Position numbers and translations under genes: made by a program | The notes under the pieces: model-generated | Databases searched by the model: none | Told to the model about the DNA's origin: nothing | Seen by the model: only the letters and a program-made list of their open reading frames with translations | Part shown: one piece after another, positions 13,260 through 24,176 of the stretch | How positions within the stretch are numbered: position 1 is the first letter of the stretch | How the letters are laid out: each line of letters starts with the position of its first letter | NCBI GenBank assembly: GCA_003184365.1 | Contig: NKYR01000085.1 | Location: forward strand, 1 to 64,000 | DNA: 64,000 nucleotides | Source of the DNA: Evernia prunastri | Taxonomy: Eukaryota; Ascomycota; Lecanoromycetes; Lecanorales; Parmeliaceae | Direction: 5' to 3'

Positions 13260-14358
13260 ATCTCGACAACAGCGTGAATCGACCTATCCACGGGCGCCCA
13301 TCTTTGAAGCCAAGTAACACCAATGGCGAGTCTTCCACACGGTCTTGACGAAAAACCTTCTCTAAAACGTTGTAAAATGGGTTGGCTGTGTCGTTCCATC
13401 TCGTTCTAAGTTTGATGGGCGCCAGGAGCAAAGTATTACGTTGAGAGAAGCAGCTGTTGCTGCAATGTTGCAATACGAATTCTCATACACTTTCATCGAA
13501 GCGGCTTCGTAGTGCCAGTCCTTCGTTGAATCTTGAAGGATACAGAGCGCGTCTATCCACAGATAGCGAATACCAAGTTCTCGCGTGATATGTACGGCAT
13601 CTCGAAAACTTCTGGGCAATTCTGCGGCCTTAAAGCCCGCTTTAAGGTACTTGAATGTCTTATCAGTAAGCCTAAGGAATCTGGTAGTACCCCAGCAATG
13701 GCTAAGAGTCATGTAAGGTGTGTCCGGCGGATTCTTGTGAGTTAAGCGTAGACAGATTTCAACGCCAGTGCGCCGTGGCTGCAGGTCAAGTAGCCGTGTC
13801 GGATAGTAGTCGTTCAGTCCTCGATTCATAGACCATGCACATCATTCATGATGACTAGAGCATATTGATATCCAGCTTCGGGCCTGACTGAAGCACTCAG
13901 CCGATGCGGTGCTCTCAGCTGTGTATCGTCGTTGAACAGCAGAATCCAAGTATGATGGTGACGGATCTGAGAAAAGTAGCCAACTATCAGTCCCGCCTTG
14001 GTGCCAGTTAGGAATCAAACAGAACTTCCAGTGGAACCAGAACTATCGCACCGACATAGAAACTCCGGGTCCCCACGTTCGTAGAAAAGACCAATTTTCT
14101 TTCATTATCATAATCATGAAATTTATATTGGGTGGAAATCCAGCCTCTATGTTCAGCTTGTTCAGCTTCCAGAGCGCGAGTTCCTGAAATTTTACGCCAG
14201 ATAAACGCGCAGATCTGGCAATGCTTCCCAACCGATTGAAGGAGGCTATCCTTTGTTTCGTGATGAATTCTGTCGGTTGATACGTACGAGTCCTTTCCTT
14301 TGCCTGCGTGCAGCTGTAGATCCCCACGGAAAATGTTTTGGCAAACCTTACAAATCAT
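13260..14358 (-). pseudogene. Broken HET-domain (heterokaryon incompatibility) gene
   Basis: The N-terminal part from 14358 has the usual cysteine-containing start (ICKVCQNIF, then HCQICAFIWRKI). The HET core runs from about 13829: TPYMTLSHCWG, then LPRSFRDAVHITRELG, then YLWIDALCILQDS and the NSYCNIAATAAS segment. Right after that the frame changes: the natural continuation (CFSQRNTLLLAPIKLRTRW, then FRQDRVEDSPLVLL) is in another frame near 13450-13260 with no plausible intron. The link between the N-terminal part and the core (13830-14007) is also not open. HET proteins trigger incompatibility cell death in Pezizomycotina; this copy is most likely inactive. A sequencing indel at about 13450 is the alternative. 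Confidence 0.65.
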
Positions 14359-14374
14359 GGCTGCGAGACGTCAG

Positions 14375-15316
14375 TCAATATTCTTCTCCGAATGCTGAAT
14401 TGAAGCTGGAATGATCTGCCTTATGAATAATAGCAAGGCCGATGCGACTCAGGCAAAATGAGGCAACAACATCGACTGGCGCAAGTCTTGCACTAGCTGC
14501 ATCCTTAACAGCATTCAGCCAATCCCACAGTATCATCTGCAAGGACCCCGCACGCCTGAAAAAATAAGGTGGAAGGCAGACACAGCTCACGGAACTCGTC
14601 GGACGTGGTCGCTGCAGCAACGAGAGTATTCATGAGTGGTAGTGTTCTTAAACCGCTCTGAAGGGGATCCATGGCTGTTTCATAGATTCTAGCTGTCTTG
14701 TATAGGATGCTTTTTCCTATTGGATAGCCACCATTGGACCTGTCGAAGTATTCCGTGTCGTCACGGTACTCTGCATATGCAACAGAAGCATACGAGACGC
14801 CTGCTCTATGAGCAAGCCGGCTTGTTGGCATCCAATGTGGTTGTAAGGACCGAGACCCTGGATGCTGCCTGATAACATGATCAACGGGATAGCAGAATAC
14901 TAGTCCACGTATCGCTTTGCCAGTATCTTAGCGCCATAGATTCATTTGTGAGATGGTACTTATCTTCTACAAAGACAAAGACATAATATATTGAGCGTAG
15001 CGGGAATTCCGGCGCCGAGATCCAGAGTTTTGTGCCCTCATCTTCGATGCTTTCGTCACTCGAAACAGTCGGAGCAGACTTCCGTCTTCTTGGCGCCTGT
15101 TCCATGTTTTCAATCAAGGATTTTGGAAGCTATGACTGTCATCGCGCACAACTCCATGTTGACATGATGGCTCTTGCTACTTAGCTTCAAGGGTACTTTA
15201 GCCGTGCGGACCAAACTTTCACAGTGAATGAAGGAGATGGAGGATGATAACAGCCCAAAGGCAACCAGAATGGTTATGGACAACCGGGTAGCTGTGATAG
15301 GACTTGAGACTGACAT
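14375..15316 (-). other. Unresolved coding-like segments, possible membrane protein or relic
   Basis: Three minus-strand segments look more coding than background but I could not join them. From ATG 15316 a 68-codon frame opens with a hydrophobic stretch (LSITILVAFGLLSSSISFI). At about 15117-14881 another frame reads APEFPLRSIYYVFVFVEDKY. At 14831-14505 a frame contains AYAEYRDDTEYFDRSNGGYP, followed in a different frame by LQMILWDWLNAVKDAASARL. Frame changes and missing splice sites suggest either a gene with unusual introns or a decaying one. No family recognised. Confidence 0.3.
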
Positions 15317-15355
15317 AGGAGCAATATGTACGATGACCTTTTAAACAGAGAGTAA

Positions 15356-16511
15356 TTATCTTCTCCTACTACCGAACGACAGGTTGGCACGAGCTGCAAC
15401 ACCCAGCTTGTGAACCCCACCCCTTCTATCCCAGACAGCACTCTTTCCTTCAACAATAGCGATCAACTCATCCGCAACCTTGTGAGCAAACATTGTTCTG
15501 CCGCTGCCTTTTGTACGCTTCTTGGATGCAACATCTAGAATCCACATCACAGCCGTTCGTCGCCGCTGCCGTAGGCCTAGAGGTATCGGTATCTGCAGCG
15601 CTACACCCCCACCTGCCGCGCCTTTTTGTGACCTTATCCGGAGAAGAGGCGCTACTGAATCGATAGCAAGTGTGAGGTAGAGTATGGGGTTGAGGGGAAG
15701 GTGGTTGGCAGGAGGAGCGCCAGGTATTAGAGGATGTCGAGGGTCTGGAGTAGGTGGCGCAGCGGTTCGTAAACGTTCGAGTATCATAGCCATGTTCTAT
15801 TGATAGCCTCGTATTAGCATCCCCAGTCAACAAGATATGATTGCGAGCCCAGTGGGCCCATGCTTGTAATGAACAGAGGAACTGACGGGCGTACCCTCTG
15901 AGCTTTACTCAGCTTGCCGTCCTGCATGAGAAGATTTGTAACCTGGTGGATGATCGGATCATAGCGATGCTTGAGATGGGAAGTGCTTGGTAAAGGTAAT
16001 TCTGGTAACCCAAAAATATGACCCTCATTCTGGAGGTCTCCAGACTCAGCGTTGATCATGGCTTGAGCACGGCGCGAAGTTGAGGTCGAATACGATCTGC
16101 TTCCTTTAGATGACGATGCTTTGAGATCTTCCTGCAGAACTTTGGGTGCCTTCTCCTGGGCTTTGTCATCCCGCTTGAGGATCTAATGTCGACTCTGTCA
16201 GCCAATGTCGTATAGACGACGGAATTCTTGAGGGGACGTACCTCTTGTACCGGTGAACTCTGCTCGACCTCGGGTCCTCCTTCGCCAGTGATTTTCCCAG
16301 TAGTTGCCGCCTCTTCACTGACATGCGGGAGTTGATCTTGATTGGGTCCTTTTGGTTGGTCCGATTCAGGCAGAGGTTTCTCATCTGCTGTGATGGTTCT
16401 TCTTTGCTGAAGTCGAAGACATAAGGGTATCTGATGAGGGCAGAGCACTGAAATTTTAGGACGTATAGCAATTGACCGGCCAGAGTGAAGTAGTCGGATT
16501 CGGGGGCGCAT
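15356..16511 (-). CDS. RSM7: Mitochondrial small-subunit ribosomal protein uS7m
   Basis: Three exons, 16511-16242, 16182-15895 and 15796-15356, give 332 residues with both introns in phase 0. The start is the ATG at 16511 (MRPRIRLLHSGRSIAIRP), an Arg/Ser-rich, acid-free stretch typical of a mitochondrial targeting peptide; a longer frame upstream is probably 5' UTR. The middle contains an RSYSTSTSRR segment. The S7 core includes DPIIHQVTNLLMQDGKLSKA and, after the second intron, NMAMILERLRTA, and closes with the uS7 tail signature AVWDRRGGVHKLGVAARANL. uS7m binds the 3' domain of the small-subunit rRNA and helps assemble the mitoribosome head. It is divergent from the xanthine dehydrogenase gene, about 700 bp apart. 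Confidence 0.93.
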
Positions 16512-17210
16512 ATTGGCTTCTGGACGTAGATGATCGTTGACGAGCAAGTCTTCGAAGTCGCAGGTATGCGATCTCGCCAAGCTTTGATTAGTCAGCAACT
16601 CAGAACCTCCGGCGAAGCGATGGCGACTTCGATGCCTATGAAGGCTTCTTGACTTATGATATCTATGGTCAGTCTGGCATCAACTAGTGAGCAAGGGCGC
16701 GAAAAGTGTGGAGAAGAGCACACAAAGCAAGCTAAGGTACTCTACACTCTATCACGCTAGCTACTCGAGAACTTCAGGGCGGCAAATTGCCCCTCTCCTT
16801 AGCATGCTCCTGCTCCAAAGTGGAGATTCTCCGCTATCGCAAGTTGTTTACTTCCTTTCCCTATCTTTACTATCTTTCAAAGGCACTTATCATAGCCAGC
16901 CGTCTTGTTTTGACGAGTACGGCATCGTGTAATAGCTGGTATCCTCAAACGATGCGAGACGGCGGGCTCCGACGAGGAAGAGCTGATAGGCAAAGCTAGA
17001 AACTTTAGTATCCTTACCGTCCTCTTGCTTTTCTTGTCTTATACAATCTCGCGACCCTCCCATTTTCTTTTCTTTTTCTTCCTTTTTATTTTCTTTTGCT
17101 ATTTGACATTGACGACGCTTTTGATACCTCACGCCTCTTCGCCAAGATCCTACCCCTCGATTTTATCTCTCGTCCACTCTGATTGAAACACCTTGGGTTT
17201 CCTACCCAAG
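16512..17210. promoter_or_regulatory. Divergent promoter region, RSM7 / xanthine dehydrogenase
   Basis: No gene. A UaY-like site lies at 16959-16972. GATA-type core sites (GATAA, seen as TTATC) occur at 16887-16891 and 17163-17167, as expected for AreA-type nitrogen control. A long pyrimidine-rich tract at about 17040-17100 precedes the XDH start, as is common in fungal promoters. Confidence 0.6.
16959..16972 (+). promoter_or_regulatory. UaY-like binding site (CGG-N6-CCG) upstream of XDH
   Basis: The sequence is ACGG-CGGGCT-CCGA, seven of eight matches to TCGG-N6-CCGA, the site described for UaY, the Zn2Cys6 activator of purine catabolism in Aspergillus nidulans. It lies about 240 bp upstream of the XDH start. 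Seen: the motif. Inferred: use by a UaY orthologue. Confidence 0.55.
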
Positions 17211-20200
17211 ATGGCTCCAGGGATCATTGAGCCCCAGCCTGCCGTCTCCGCCGCGAGATCTCAGTCTCTGCAAGCAGTCACAGAGCCATATGACGATACT
17301 TTACGGTTCTATTTGAACGGGACCAAAGTTGTCATTGACTCTGTCTCCATTGATCCCGAGATTACTCTACTGGAGTATCTCAGAGGCATTGGCCTGACAG
17401 GCACGAAACTCGGGTGTGCGGAAGGAGGTTGCGGCGCTTGCACCGTTGTGGTTTCTCAAATGAACCCTACAACTAAAAAGCTCTATCATGCATCCGTCAA
17501 TGCGTGCTTAGCGCCTCTTGTCAGTGTTGATGGCAAACATGTCATTACAGTTGAAGGCATTGGCAATGTCAAGGACCCGCATCCAGCCCAAGAAAGGATA
17601 GCAATGGGCAGTGGCAGTCAGTGTGGCTTTTGTACACCTGGCATAGTCATGAGCTTGTACGCTTTGTTGAGAAATGAGTCAGACCCTTCAGAGCTCGAAG
17701 TTGAAGAAGCCTTCGATGGAAATCTCTGCCGTTGTACAGGCTACCGACCGATCTTGGATGCTGCGCAAACATTCAGCAAGAACAGGGCTTGTGGCAAAGC
17801 AACAGTCAATGGCGGTGGTGGCTGTTGTATGGAGAACGGCAACGGGAATGCGACAAATGGGTGTTGTATGGAAAAGACAAACGGTGTGAACGGAGATCAG
17901 CCGATCAAGAGGTTCACCCCACCAGGGTTTATCGAATATAACCCAGACACTCAGCTCATATTTCCTCCCGCATTGACGAAACATCAATTCAAGCCCCTAG
18001 CATTTGGTAACAAGCGTAAAAGATGGTACCGGCCGGTCACTCTGAATCAGTTGCTCGAAATCAAGAGCGTGTACCCTTCGGCTAAGATCATTGGAGGCAG
18101 CACCGAGACGCAGATTGAGATCAAATTCAAAGCTATGCAATACACGGCTTCAGTCTACGTTGGTGATATCGCTGAGCTTCGCCAGTACAGTTTTCAGGCT
18201 GATCATCTCGAGGTTGGTGGTAATGTTGTGTTGACTGATCTCGAAGACATTTGCTTGAAGGCAGCTGAACACTACGGTCCCGTCAAGGGGCAACCCTTCA
18301 AGGCAATCCACAAACAGATCCGATATTTCGCAGGGCGACAGATCCGGAACGTGGGTACACCAGCCGGAAATCTAGCCACCGCTTCTCCAATCTCGGACCT
18401 GAACCCTGTGTTTGTCGCCACAAATACCGTGCTTGTCGCCAAATCACTCGATACAGAGACAGAAATTCCTATGTCACAATTCTTCAAGGGGTACAGAACT
18501 ACTGCGCTAGCATCAGATGCGATAATCGCGAGTCTACGAATACCGGTTGCGCGGGAAAAGGGAGAGTATCTCCGGGCGTACAAGCAAGCTAAACGCAAAG
18601 ACGATGACATAGCGATTGTCAATGCTGCTCTACGCGTCTCGTTGAGCGAAAACCATATCGTGGAAAGCGTAGACCTTGTGTATGGAGGCATGGCCGCCAC
18701 CACTATCGCTGCTCGAGGAGCGGTCTCTTACCTAAAAGGAAAGACGTGGACAGATCCTGCGACACTAGAGGGGGTCATGAACGCTCTAGAGAATGACTTT
18801 GATCTTCGCTTTGGCGTGCCCGGTGGGATGGCGACCTACCGCAAGTCACTCGCGCTTGGGTTCTTCTACAGATTCTATAACGAAGTCCTCTCAGAGTTGG
18901 ATGTCAGTGCCTCGGAGATTGATCACGATGTCCGAGGTGAGATTGAGCGTATGATATCAACGGGCAAGAAAGACCTTGAAGCTACGCAAGCATACGAGCA
19001 GAGAATTCTGGGCAAGGCAAACCCTCACGTTGCTGCCTTAAAGCAATGCACCGGCGAAGCTCAATATACTGACGACATACCCGTACAAAAAAATGAGCTC
19101 TACGGGGTCATGGTCCTTTCCACTAAGGCTCATGCAAAGCTCTTAGGCGTTGACTTTGAGACTGCTCTGGAGTTGCCTGGAGTTGTCGAATGGGTAGATC
19201 GCCATGATCTGCCGAGCCCTGAGGCCAATTGGTGGGGTGCTCCAGGTATGTAAATTTTGGAATGATTTTTCTTCTCGACTCTGCAGTCTTTAGCCGCTGG
19301 GATTAGATAAACGAGCAGAAGGCGCTATTTCGCCCCGAGGCTTGTCTCGTTAGACTCGGATGTTGGTTTGAAGAAACACTGATTCCTTACGCATGTAGTC
19401 ACCGATGAGGTTTTCTTCGCTGTCGACGAAGTCTTCACTGCGGGACAGCCAATTGGTATGATTCTTGCAGACTCCGCCAAACATGCGGAAGCTGGAGCCA
19501 GAGCGGTCAAGGTCCATTATGAAGATCTACCCGCCATCTTCACCATTGAAGAGGCTATCGCCAAAAAAAGCTATTTCCAGCATTACCGGTACATCAACAA
19601 AGGAGAGGGTGAAGAAGGCAAGTTTGATGAAAGCGTTTGGGAAAAGGCAGATCATGTCTTCTCCGGTGTAGTCCGCATGGGTGGACAGGAACACTTCTAC
19701 CTCGAGACTCAAGCATGCGCCGTCGTGCCCAAACCGGAAGATGGAGAGATGGAGGTTTATAGTAGTACTCAGAACCCGACAGAAACGTAAGGTCCTACCC
19801 CTCAATTCCGCTCTCTAGTGGCTAAAGATCGCTGAAGGCAATCTTACGTCTCCCAAGTCACCGGCGTGCAAGCCAATAAGATCGTCTCCAAGGTCAAACG
19901 TCTTGGCGGAGGATTTGGAGGTAAAGAGACCAGATCTATACAGCTTTCCTGCATCTGTGCTATCGCCGCGAAAAAGACGAAAAGACCTGTGCGATGCATG
20001 CTTAACCGCGACGAAGACATGATGACGTCCGGCCAAAGACATCCTTTCCTTGCTAGCTGGAAAGTCGCTGTAAACAAAGATGGAAAATTTCAGGCGCTGG
20101 ATGCTGATGTCTTCGCAAACGCTGGTTGGACTCAGGATCTAAGTGGTGCGGTCGTTGATCGAGGTCTCTCACACATTGACGGGTGCTATCAATTCCCCAA

Positions 20201-21524
20201 TGTCCACGTTCGCGGTCGCTTAGCAAAGACAAATACGGTTTCAAATACCGCTTTCCGCGGATTTGGAGGCCCACAAGGGATGTTTATCGCCGAAAGCTAC
20301 ATGGAAGAGGTTGCAGACCACCTCAACATGCCGGTGGAAAAGCTACGTGAAATCAATATGTACAAGCCACATGAGATCACCCATTTTAATCAGGAGCTGA
20401 AAGATTGGCATGTACCATTGATGTACCAGCAGGTCTTGAAAGAGACAGATTATCAAGAGCGCCGAAGAGCGATCGAGCAATTTAATCAGGAGCATAAGTG
20501 GAAGAAGCGGGGCCTAGCCATCATTCCGACTAAATTCGGGATATCATTCACTGCAATCTTCCTCAACCAAGCTGGAGCCCTCGTGCATCTCTACCACGAC
20601 GGCTCGGTTCTCGTCGCGCACGGTGGCACGGAGATGGGCCAAGGTCTCCACACCAAGATGACAATGATAGCAGCACAAGCCCTTGACGTGCCTCTCTCCG
20701 ATGTCTTCGTCTCCGAGACCGCCACGAACACTGTGGCCAACACCTCTTCGACCGCTGCTTCCGCTTCTAGTGATCTCAACGGCTATGCCATCTGGAATGC
20801 CTGCGAACAGCTCAACGAACGGCTCAAGCCTTATAGAGAGAAGCTCGGTAAAGACGCGAAAATGAAGGATCTCGTCCACGCTGCGTACTTCGACCGAGTC
20901 AATCTTTCTGCCAATGGCCACTACAAGACGCCTGATATCGGATATACTTGGGGTCCCAACACGGGCCAGATGTTCTACTACTTCACTCAAGGCGTCACTG
21001 CTGCAGAAGTGGAGATTGACACCCTGACGGGCGACTGGACGTGCTTGCGCGCAGACATCAAAATGGACGTCGGCCGATCCATCAACCCTGCGATCGACTA
21101 CGGCCAAATCGAAGGAGCCTTCGTCCAAGGTCAAGGCCTCTTCACGACGGAAGAAAGCCTCTGGCATCGTGCGTCCGGCCAGCTGTTCACCCGAGGGCCG
21201 GGCGCGTACAAGATACCAGGCTTCAGAGACATCCCGCAGGTCTTCAACGTCAGCCTGCTCAAAGACGTCGAGTGGGAGAACTTACGCACCATCCAGCGAT
21301 CGAGAGGTGTCGGCGAACCACCGCTGTTCATGGGCAGCAGCGTCTTCTTCGCCATCCGAGACGCGCTGAGAGCCGCGAGGAAGCAGTACGGGGTCGAGGA
21401 CGTCTTGCGCCTGCAGAGTCCCGCGACGCCGGAGAGGATCAGGGTCAGCTGTGCGGATCCGATCATCAAGAGGTCATTGGTGGAGCCGAAGGAGGGCGAG
21501 AAGAGTTTCTTCACCTCCATTTGA
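17211..21524 (+). CDS. hxA: Xanthine dehydrogenase (purine hydroxylase I)
   Basis: Three exons, 17211-19245, 19399-19786 and 19838-21524, encode 1369 residues; the ATG at 17211 (MAPGIIEPQP) is the first in frame. Order of domains: plant-type [2Fe-2S] (CAEGGCGACTVV), second [2Fe-2S] helical domain (CGFCTPGIVMS and GNLCRCTGYRPI), FAD domain (KIIGGSTETQIEIKF, then GTPAGNLATASPISDLNPVF), and the molybdopterin domain (GGGFGGKETRS, NTAFRGFGGPQGMF, GGTEMGQGLHTKM, and GVGEPPLFMGSSVFFAIRDA holding the catalytic glutamate). The Glu of GGKE and Arg of FRGFGG that position purines are present. The enzyme oxidises hypoxanthine to xanthine and urate. A linker between the second Fe-S domain and the FAD domain is Cys/Gly/Asn-rich (GGGGCCMENG) and unusual. 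The first intron acceptor (TAG before 19399) is less certain than the rest. Confidence 0.94.
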
Positions 21525-21802
21525 GGGTCGTTTTTTTTCGTGGCCTTGTTCTTTGCGGCGAGCAACAGTTTGCGTAACTTATCTTGATTTGATTCGGTTT
21601 GATGTAGGGATGAAATTGAACGATCGTCATGATGCTCTGAAAACGTACACTAGGTTGGTTGCAGATGTTTGCTCTGATGGGGGGTTTTAAAGGAGATCCA
21701 CGGACTTGAACTTATCAAACCGAAAGACTTTCTAGCCCGATATCGACTGATCACGTGACTATTCCAAGACTCATCGTAGAACTAGCAAGAGGGCGGGGGT
21801 TA

Positions 21803-22003
21803 TTTACTCCGCGGGTGTTGAATCTCGTGACAGAGTAAAAATTGGTGGGCGAGGTTGTTTACGCCGCGGCCTTTGAATCTCGTGACGGAGTAAAATTGGT
21901 GGTAGAAGTTCTTTACTCCGCGGGTGTTGAATCTCGTGACAGAGTAAATTTGGTGGGCGAGGTTGTTTACTCCGTGGGCGTTGAATCTCGTGACGGAGTA
22001 AAA
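21803..22003. repeat. Four tandem copies of a palindrome-bounded 38-bp unit
   Basis: Units at about 21803-21840, 21858-21895, 21911-21949 and 21965-22003, spaced about 54 bp apart. Each starts with TTTACTCCG or a close variant, shares the core TTGAATCTCGTGAC, and ends with CGGAGTAAA or CAGAGTAAA. In the last copy the 9-bp ends are perfect inverted repeats. Spacers alternate between GGTGGGCGAGGTTG and a GGTAGAAGTT-like form. Each unit could form a hairpin. Confidence 0.85.
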
Positions 22004-22414
22004 ATTTGGTGATAGAGTAGGTAGAGGTTTGTTTCCATAGGGCGGACAGATAGCTCGAAATGGCGATTACTCAGAATGGCAATTACCCAGAACGGCAGTA
22101 CAGACTTTGCGAACCAACGGGGTCTTACGACTAATATCCATCGAACGCTCCTCCATTTCGAAGATTTGGACACCCTTCAGACGGCGTCTTTAGGATCCAG
22201 CAGCACAGCGCTTTACCTTGCTCTTCTAACGACAAAATCCCAATAAGCATCCCTTTGTCGAAAGTGCTTCGGACCCCCGTGGTCGTTTCGGTGGTGTATG
22301 AGCTACCAGCGTGGCGTTTACCCGGTCTGCAGATTTCGTTATCCTTTCATCTCCTCTAGGGACCGCCTGGTAGATGGATGTCCCTTTTTTCTTTGGGAGG
22401 AGACTTTTTGATTG

Positions 22415-22465
22415 GTCTTTGGAGGAAAGGGAAGGGAAGGGGAGGGGGGAGGGGTGGCGGGGGGC
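22415..22465 (+). repeat. G-rich purine tract with G-quadruplex potential
   Basis: Several runs of three to six G (GGGAAGGGAAGGGGAGGGG and following GGGG, GGGGGG runs) within about 50 bp on the plus strand, enough for a four-run quadruplex motif. It lies about 280 bp beyond the 3' end of the STN1 coding sequence. Confidence 0.6.
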
Positions 22466-22744
22466 TGTATGTGTTGAGATTAGCCCGGTGGACGAGTCGG
22501 AGGGTTGGATGGGATTGTGATTCTTGGGGTTTGAGGCGAGGGGGAGCGTGTTTGGGGAGGGGCATAGATTATAGGGAACAGGGAGTTGGGTGGGGGATGG
22601 TCTCGATGTGATTGTTATGTCGATTGAGGGAGATATTCAAGCGAAGAAGGTACGGAAACAGGGTATCTCAGCGACAAAAAGTGGCCTGTCCAAAACGCTT
22701 ACCACGTCAAGCTGTCCAAAAAGCAGATTCGCAGCTCACAAACC

Positions 22745-23772
22745 TCACGACGTTGGCCTCGTCGCCTTTTCGACGTCCCGGCGACGGTCCTTATGCTCTG
22801 CGTTTCCCCTCCTCCTCGATGTACCGGCCTCGTCCTCTCTACGCCCTTGCTCTTGTTCTCTCCCCTTCCTCTCCCTTCTCCCCTTCTCTTTCTCCGCGAC
22901 AGCACGCTTCCCTTCTTCCTCCACCCTCAGCTTCCTCCTCTTCCGCTCCTCCCACGTCCGTCTCTCGCGATCCGATCCCTCCGCCTTCCTCCTCGCCCGC
23001 TTCTCGTCCTTCTCACTGACAACCCAGGGCTTACCGAGCACCTCCTTTCGAAAAGCATTGTTCTCAGCCCAAGCCGCGGCTTCTTCGTTCGTGGTGCGGA
23101 TGATGGCTGTGGGCATGCGACACCACACGGTCAGTCCTTGGTGCGGCTCAGGGGGGGCCGCGTAGAGACCTACAAATCCGCTCGAGCAGCACCTGCCTCA
23201 CCTCCCGGAACGGACCCATGCCCCCTTTGACCTTGACCACGGTCCCTACATCCACCCCGCTTAGATCGACATTGTGACCCGTAGCTGTAACACCCAGGGT
23301 ATCAGGCTCGCTCAGAACCTCCGCTAGCGATGTGTTGTTCGTGTGGTGTGTCGTCAGTGAAGGCGCTGGTCTTCCGCATGTAACCTCGATCGTAGCACCA
23401 CTGCTGTCATCGAGAAGCGCGATCCAGCGCGTGGGGTAGATGTCTAAAGCGATGATGACGCCGACGAGCCGGATCCATTTGATCGGATGGTTGAGGTGGA
23501 AATAGAGGTTCTGGCCTGGTAGTTTGGGGAAGGAAACGTTAGTCGGTCGCCTTGAACCACACAAAAATGGATCAAAGATGATCGAGGCATTGAAATGTTT
23601 GAAGATAATAGACTCAAGGGTGGTTATTAGAAGACGTACCTTCGAAGCCCGTGCGCTCCCGAAGAGCATGCACGTCCGAGGCGGTCAGCCGGGCCCAGGT
23701 GTTGTGGGTGGGAGAGAGAGAGAAACAATAGGCGGGGTAGAATGTCAGAGGTAGGGGGAGAGGATTGGGCAT
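22745..23772 (-). CDS. STN1: Telomere-capping CST subunit Stn1 (OB-fold)
   Basis: Three exons, 23772-23640, 23515-23174 and 23106-22745, give 278 residues; all phases close. The N-terminus reads PLTFYPAYCF and WARLTASDVHALRERTGFEG. The OB fold follows: YFHLNHPIKWIRLVGVIIAL, then IALLDDSSGATIEV and VVKVKGG. After the second intron comes the conserved IRTTNEEAAAWAENNAFRKE and LGKPWVVSEK region, then a strongly charged Lys/Arg/Glu helix to the end. Stn1 with Ten1 (and Ctc1 or Cdc13) binds the telomeric G-strand, limits telomerase and recruits polymerase alpha-primase for C-strand fill-in. No C-terminal winged-helix module is seen, matching the short Stn1 of filamentous fungi and fission yeast rather than budding yeast. 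Divergent from the SDR gene. Confidence 0.85.
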
Positions 23773-24176
23773 GACATATTTGATAGAGAGCGATGCGCGA
23801 GGCCCCCCACGCTTCCCAACTTGATGCCAAGAGGACCGAGATCTACTAGTCTGTATGCGGCATGGGTCTTTATTGTCTTGGCAGACGAACGCACGAAGCG
23901 GACGAACGATCGGATGAACGGTCGGACGAATCCTCTGTGCCTATCTTCTCAGCTTCTGACCATGTTGATTACGGTCCATTATCTGAAAAGCCAATAGAGT
24001 CGAGAAAACAGCGCTGGCTATCTCCGACTCTCTCGGTCTTTGCAATGTGCAATGATCCAAACTCCGATACAAGAAATGCATAAAGAGCGCTGCCCTCGCT
24101 CTAATCATTCGAACATGACAACCCATGCTCCTCTTTCCTCAGTCCTAGAAGATCCAACCAATTTCTCGTCCCGAAC
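23773..24176. promoter_or_regulatory. Divergent promoter region, STN1 / SDR
   Basis: About 400 bp between two divergent starts. A degenerate short repeat lies at about 23883-23933, with ACGAAC, CGGACGAA and CGGATGAA variants repeated about five times. No coding frame supported. Confidence 0.45.

Larger units (their letters stand above)
21525..22744. other. Non-coding stretch between XDH and STN1 with two repeat blocks
   Basis: No gene supported. It contains the palindrome-bounded tandem repeat at 21803-22003 and a G-rich purine tract at about 22415-22465, listed separately. Long plus-strand frames at 22590-23230 are antisense shadows of STN1. Confidence 0.5.

Noticed and set aside
20544..21167. 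207-codon minus-strand frame over XDH
   Set aside because: Antisense of the conserved molybdopterin domain.
21803..22003. CRISPR-like array
   Set aside because: Repeats are palindrome-bounded, spacers are themselves similar to each other, and the host is a fungus.
22590..23230. Long plus-strand open frames over STN1
   Set aside because: They are Ser/Pro/Leu-rich antisense shadows of the charged STN1 C-terminus; no motif or start context.
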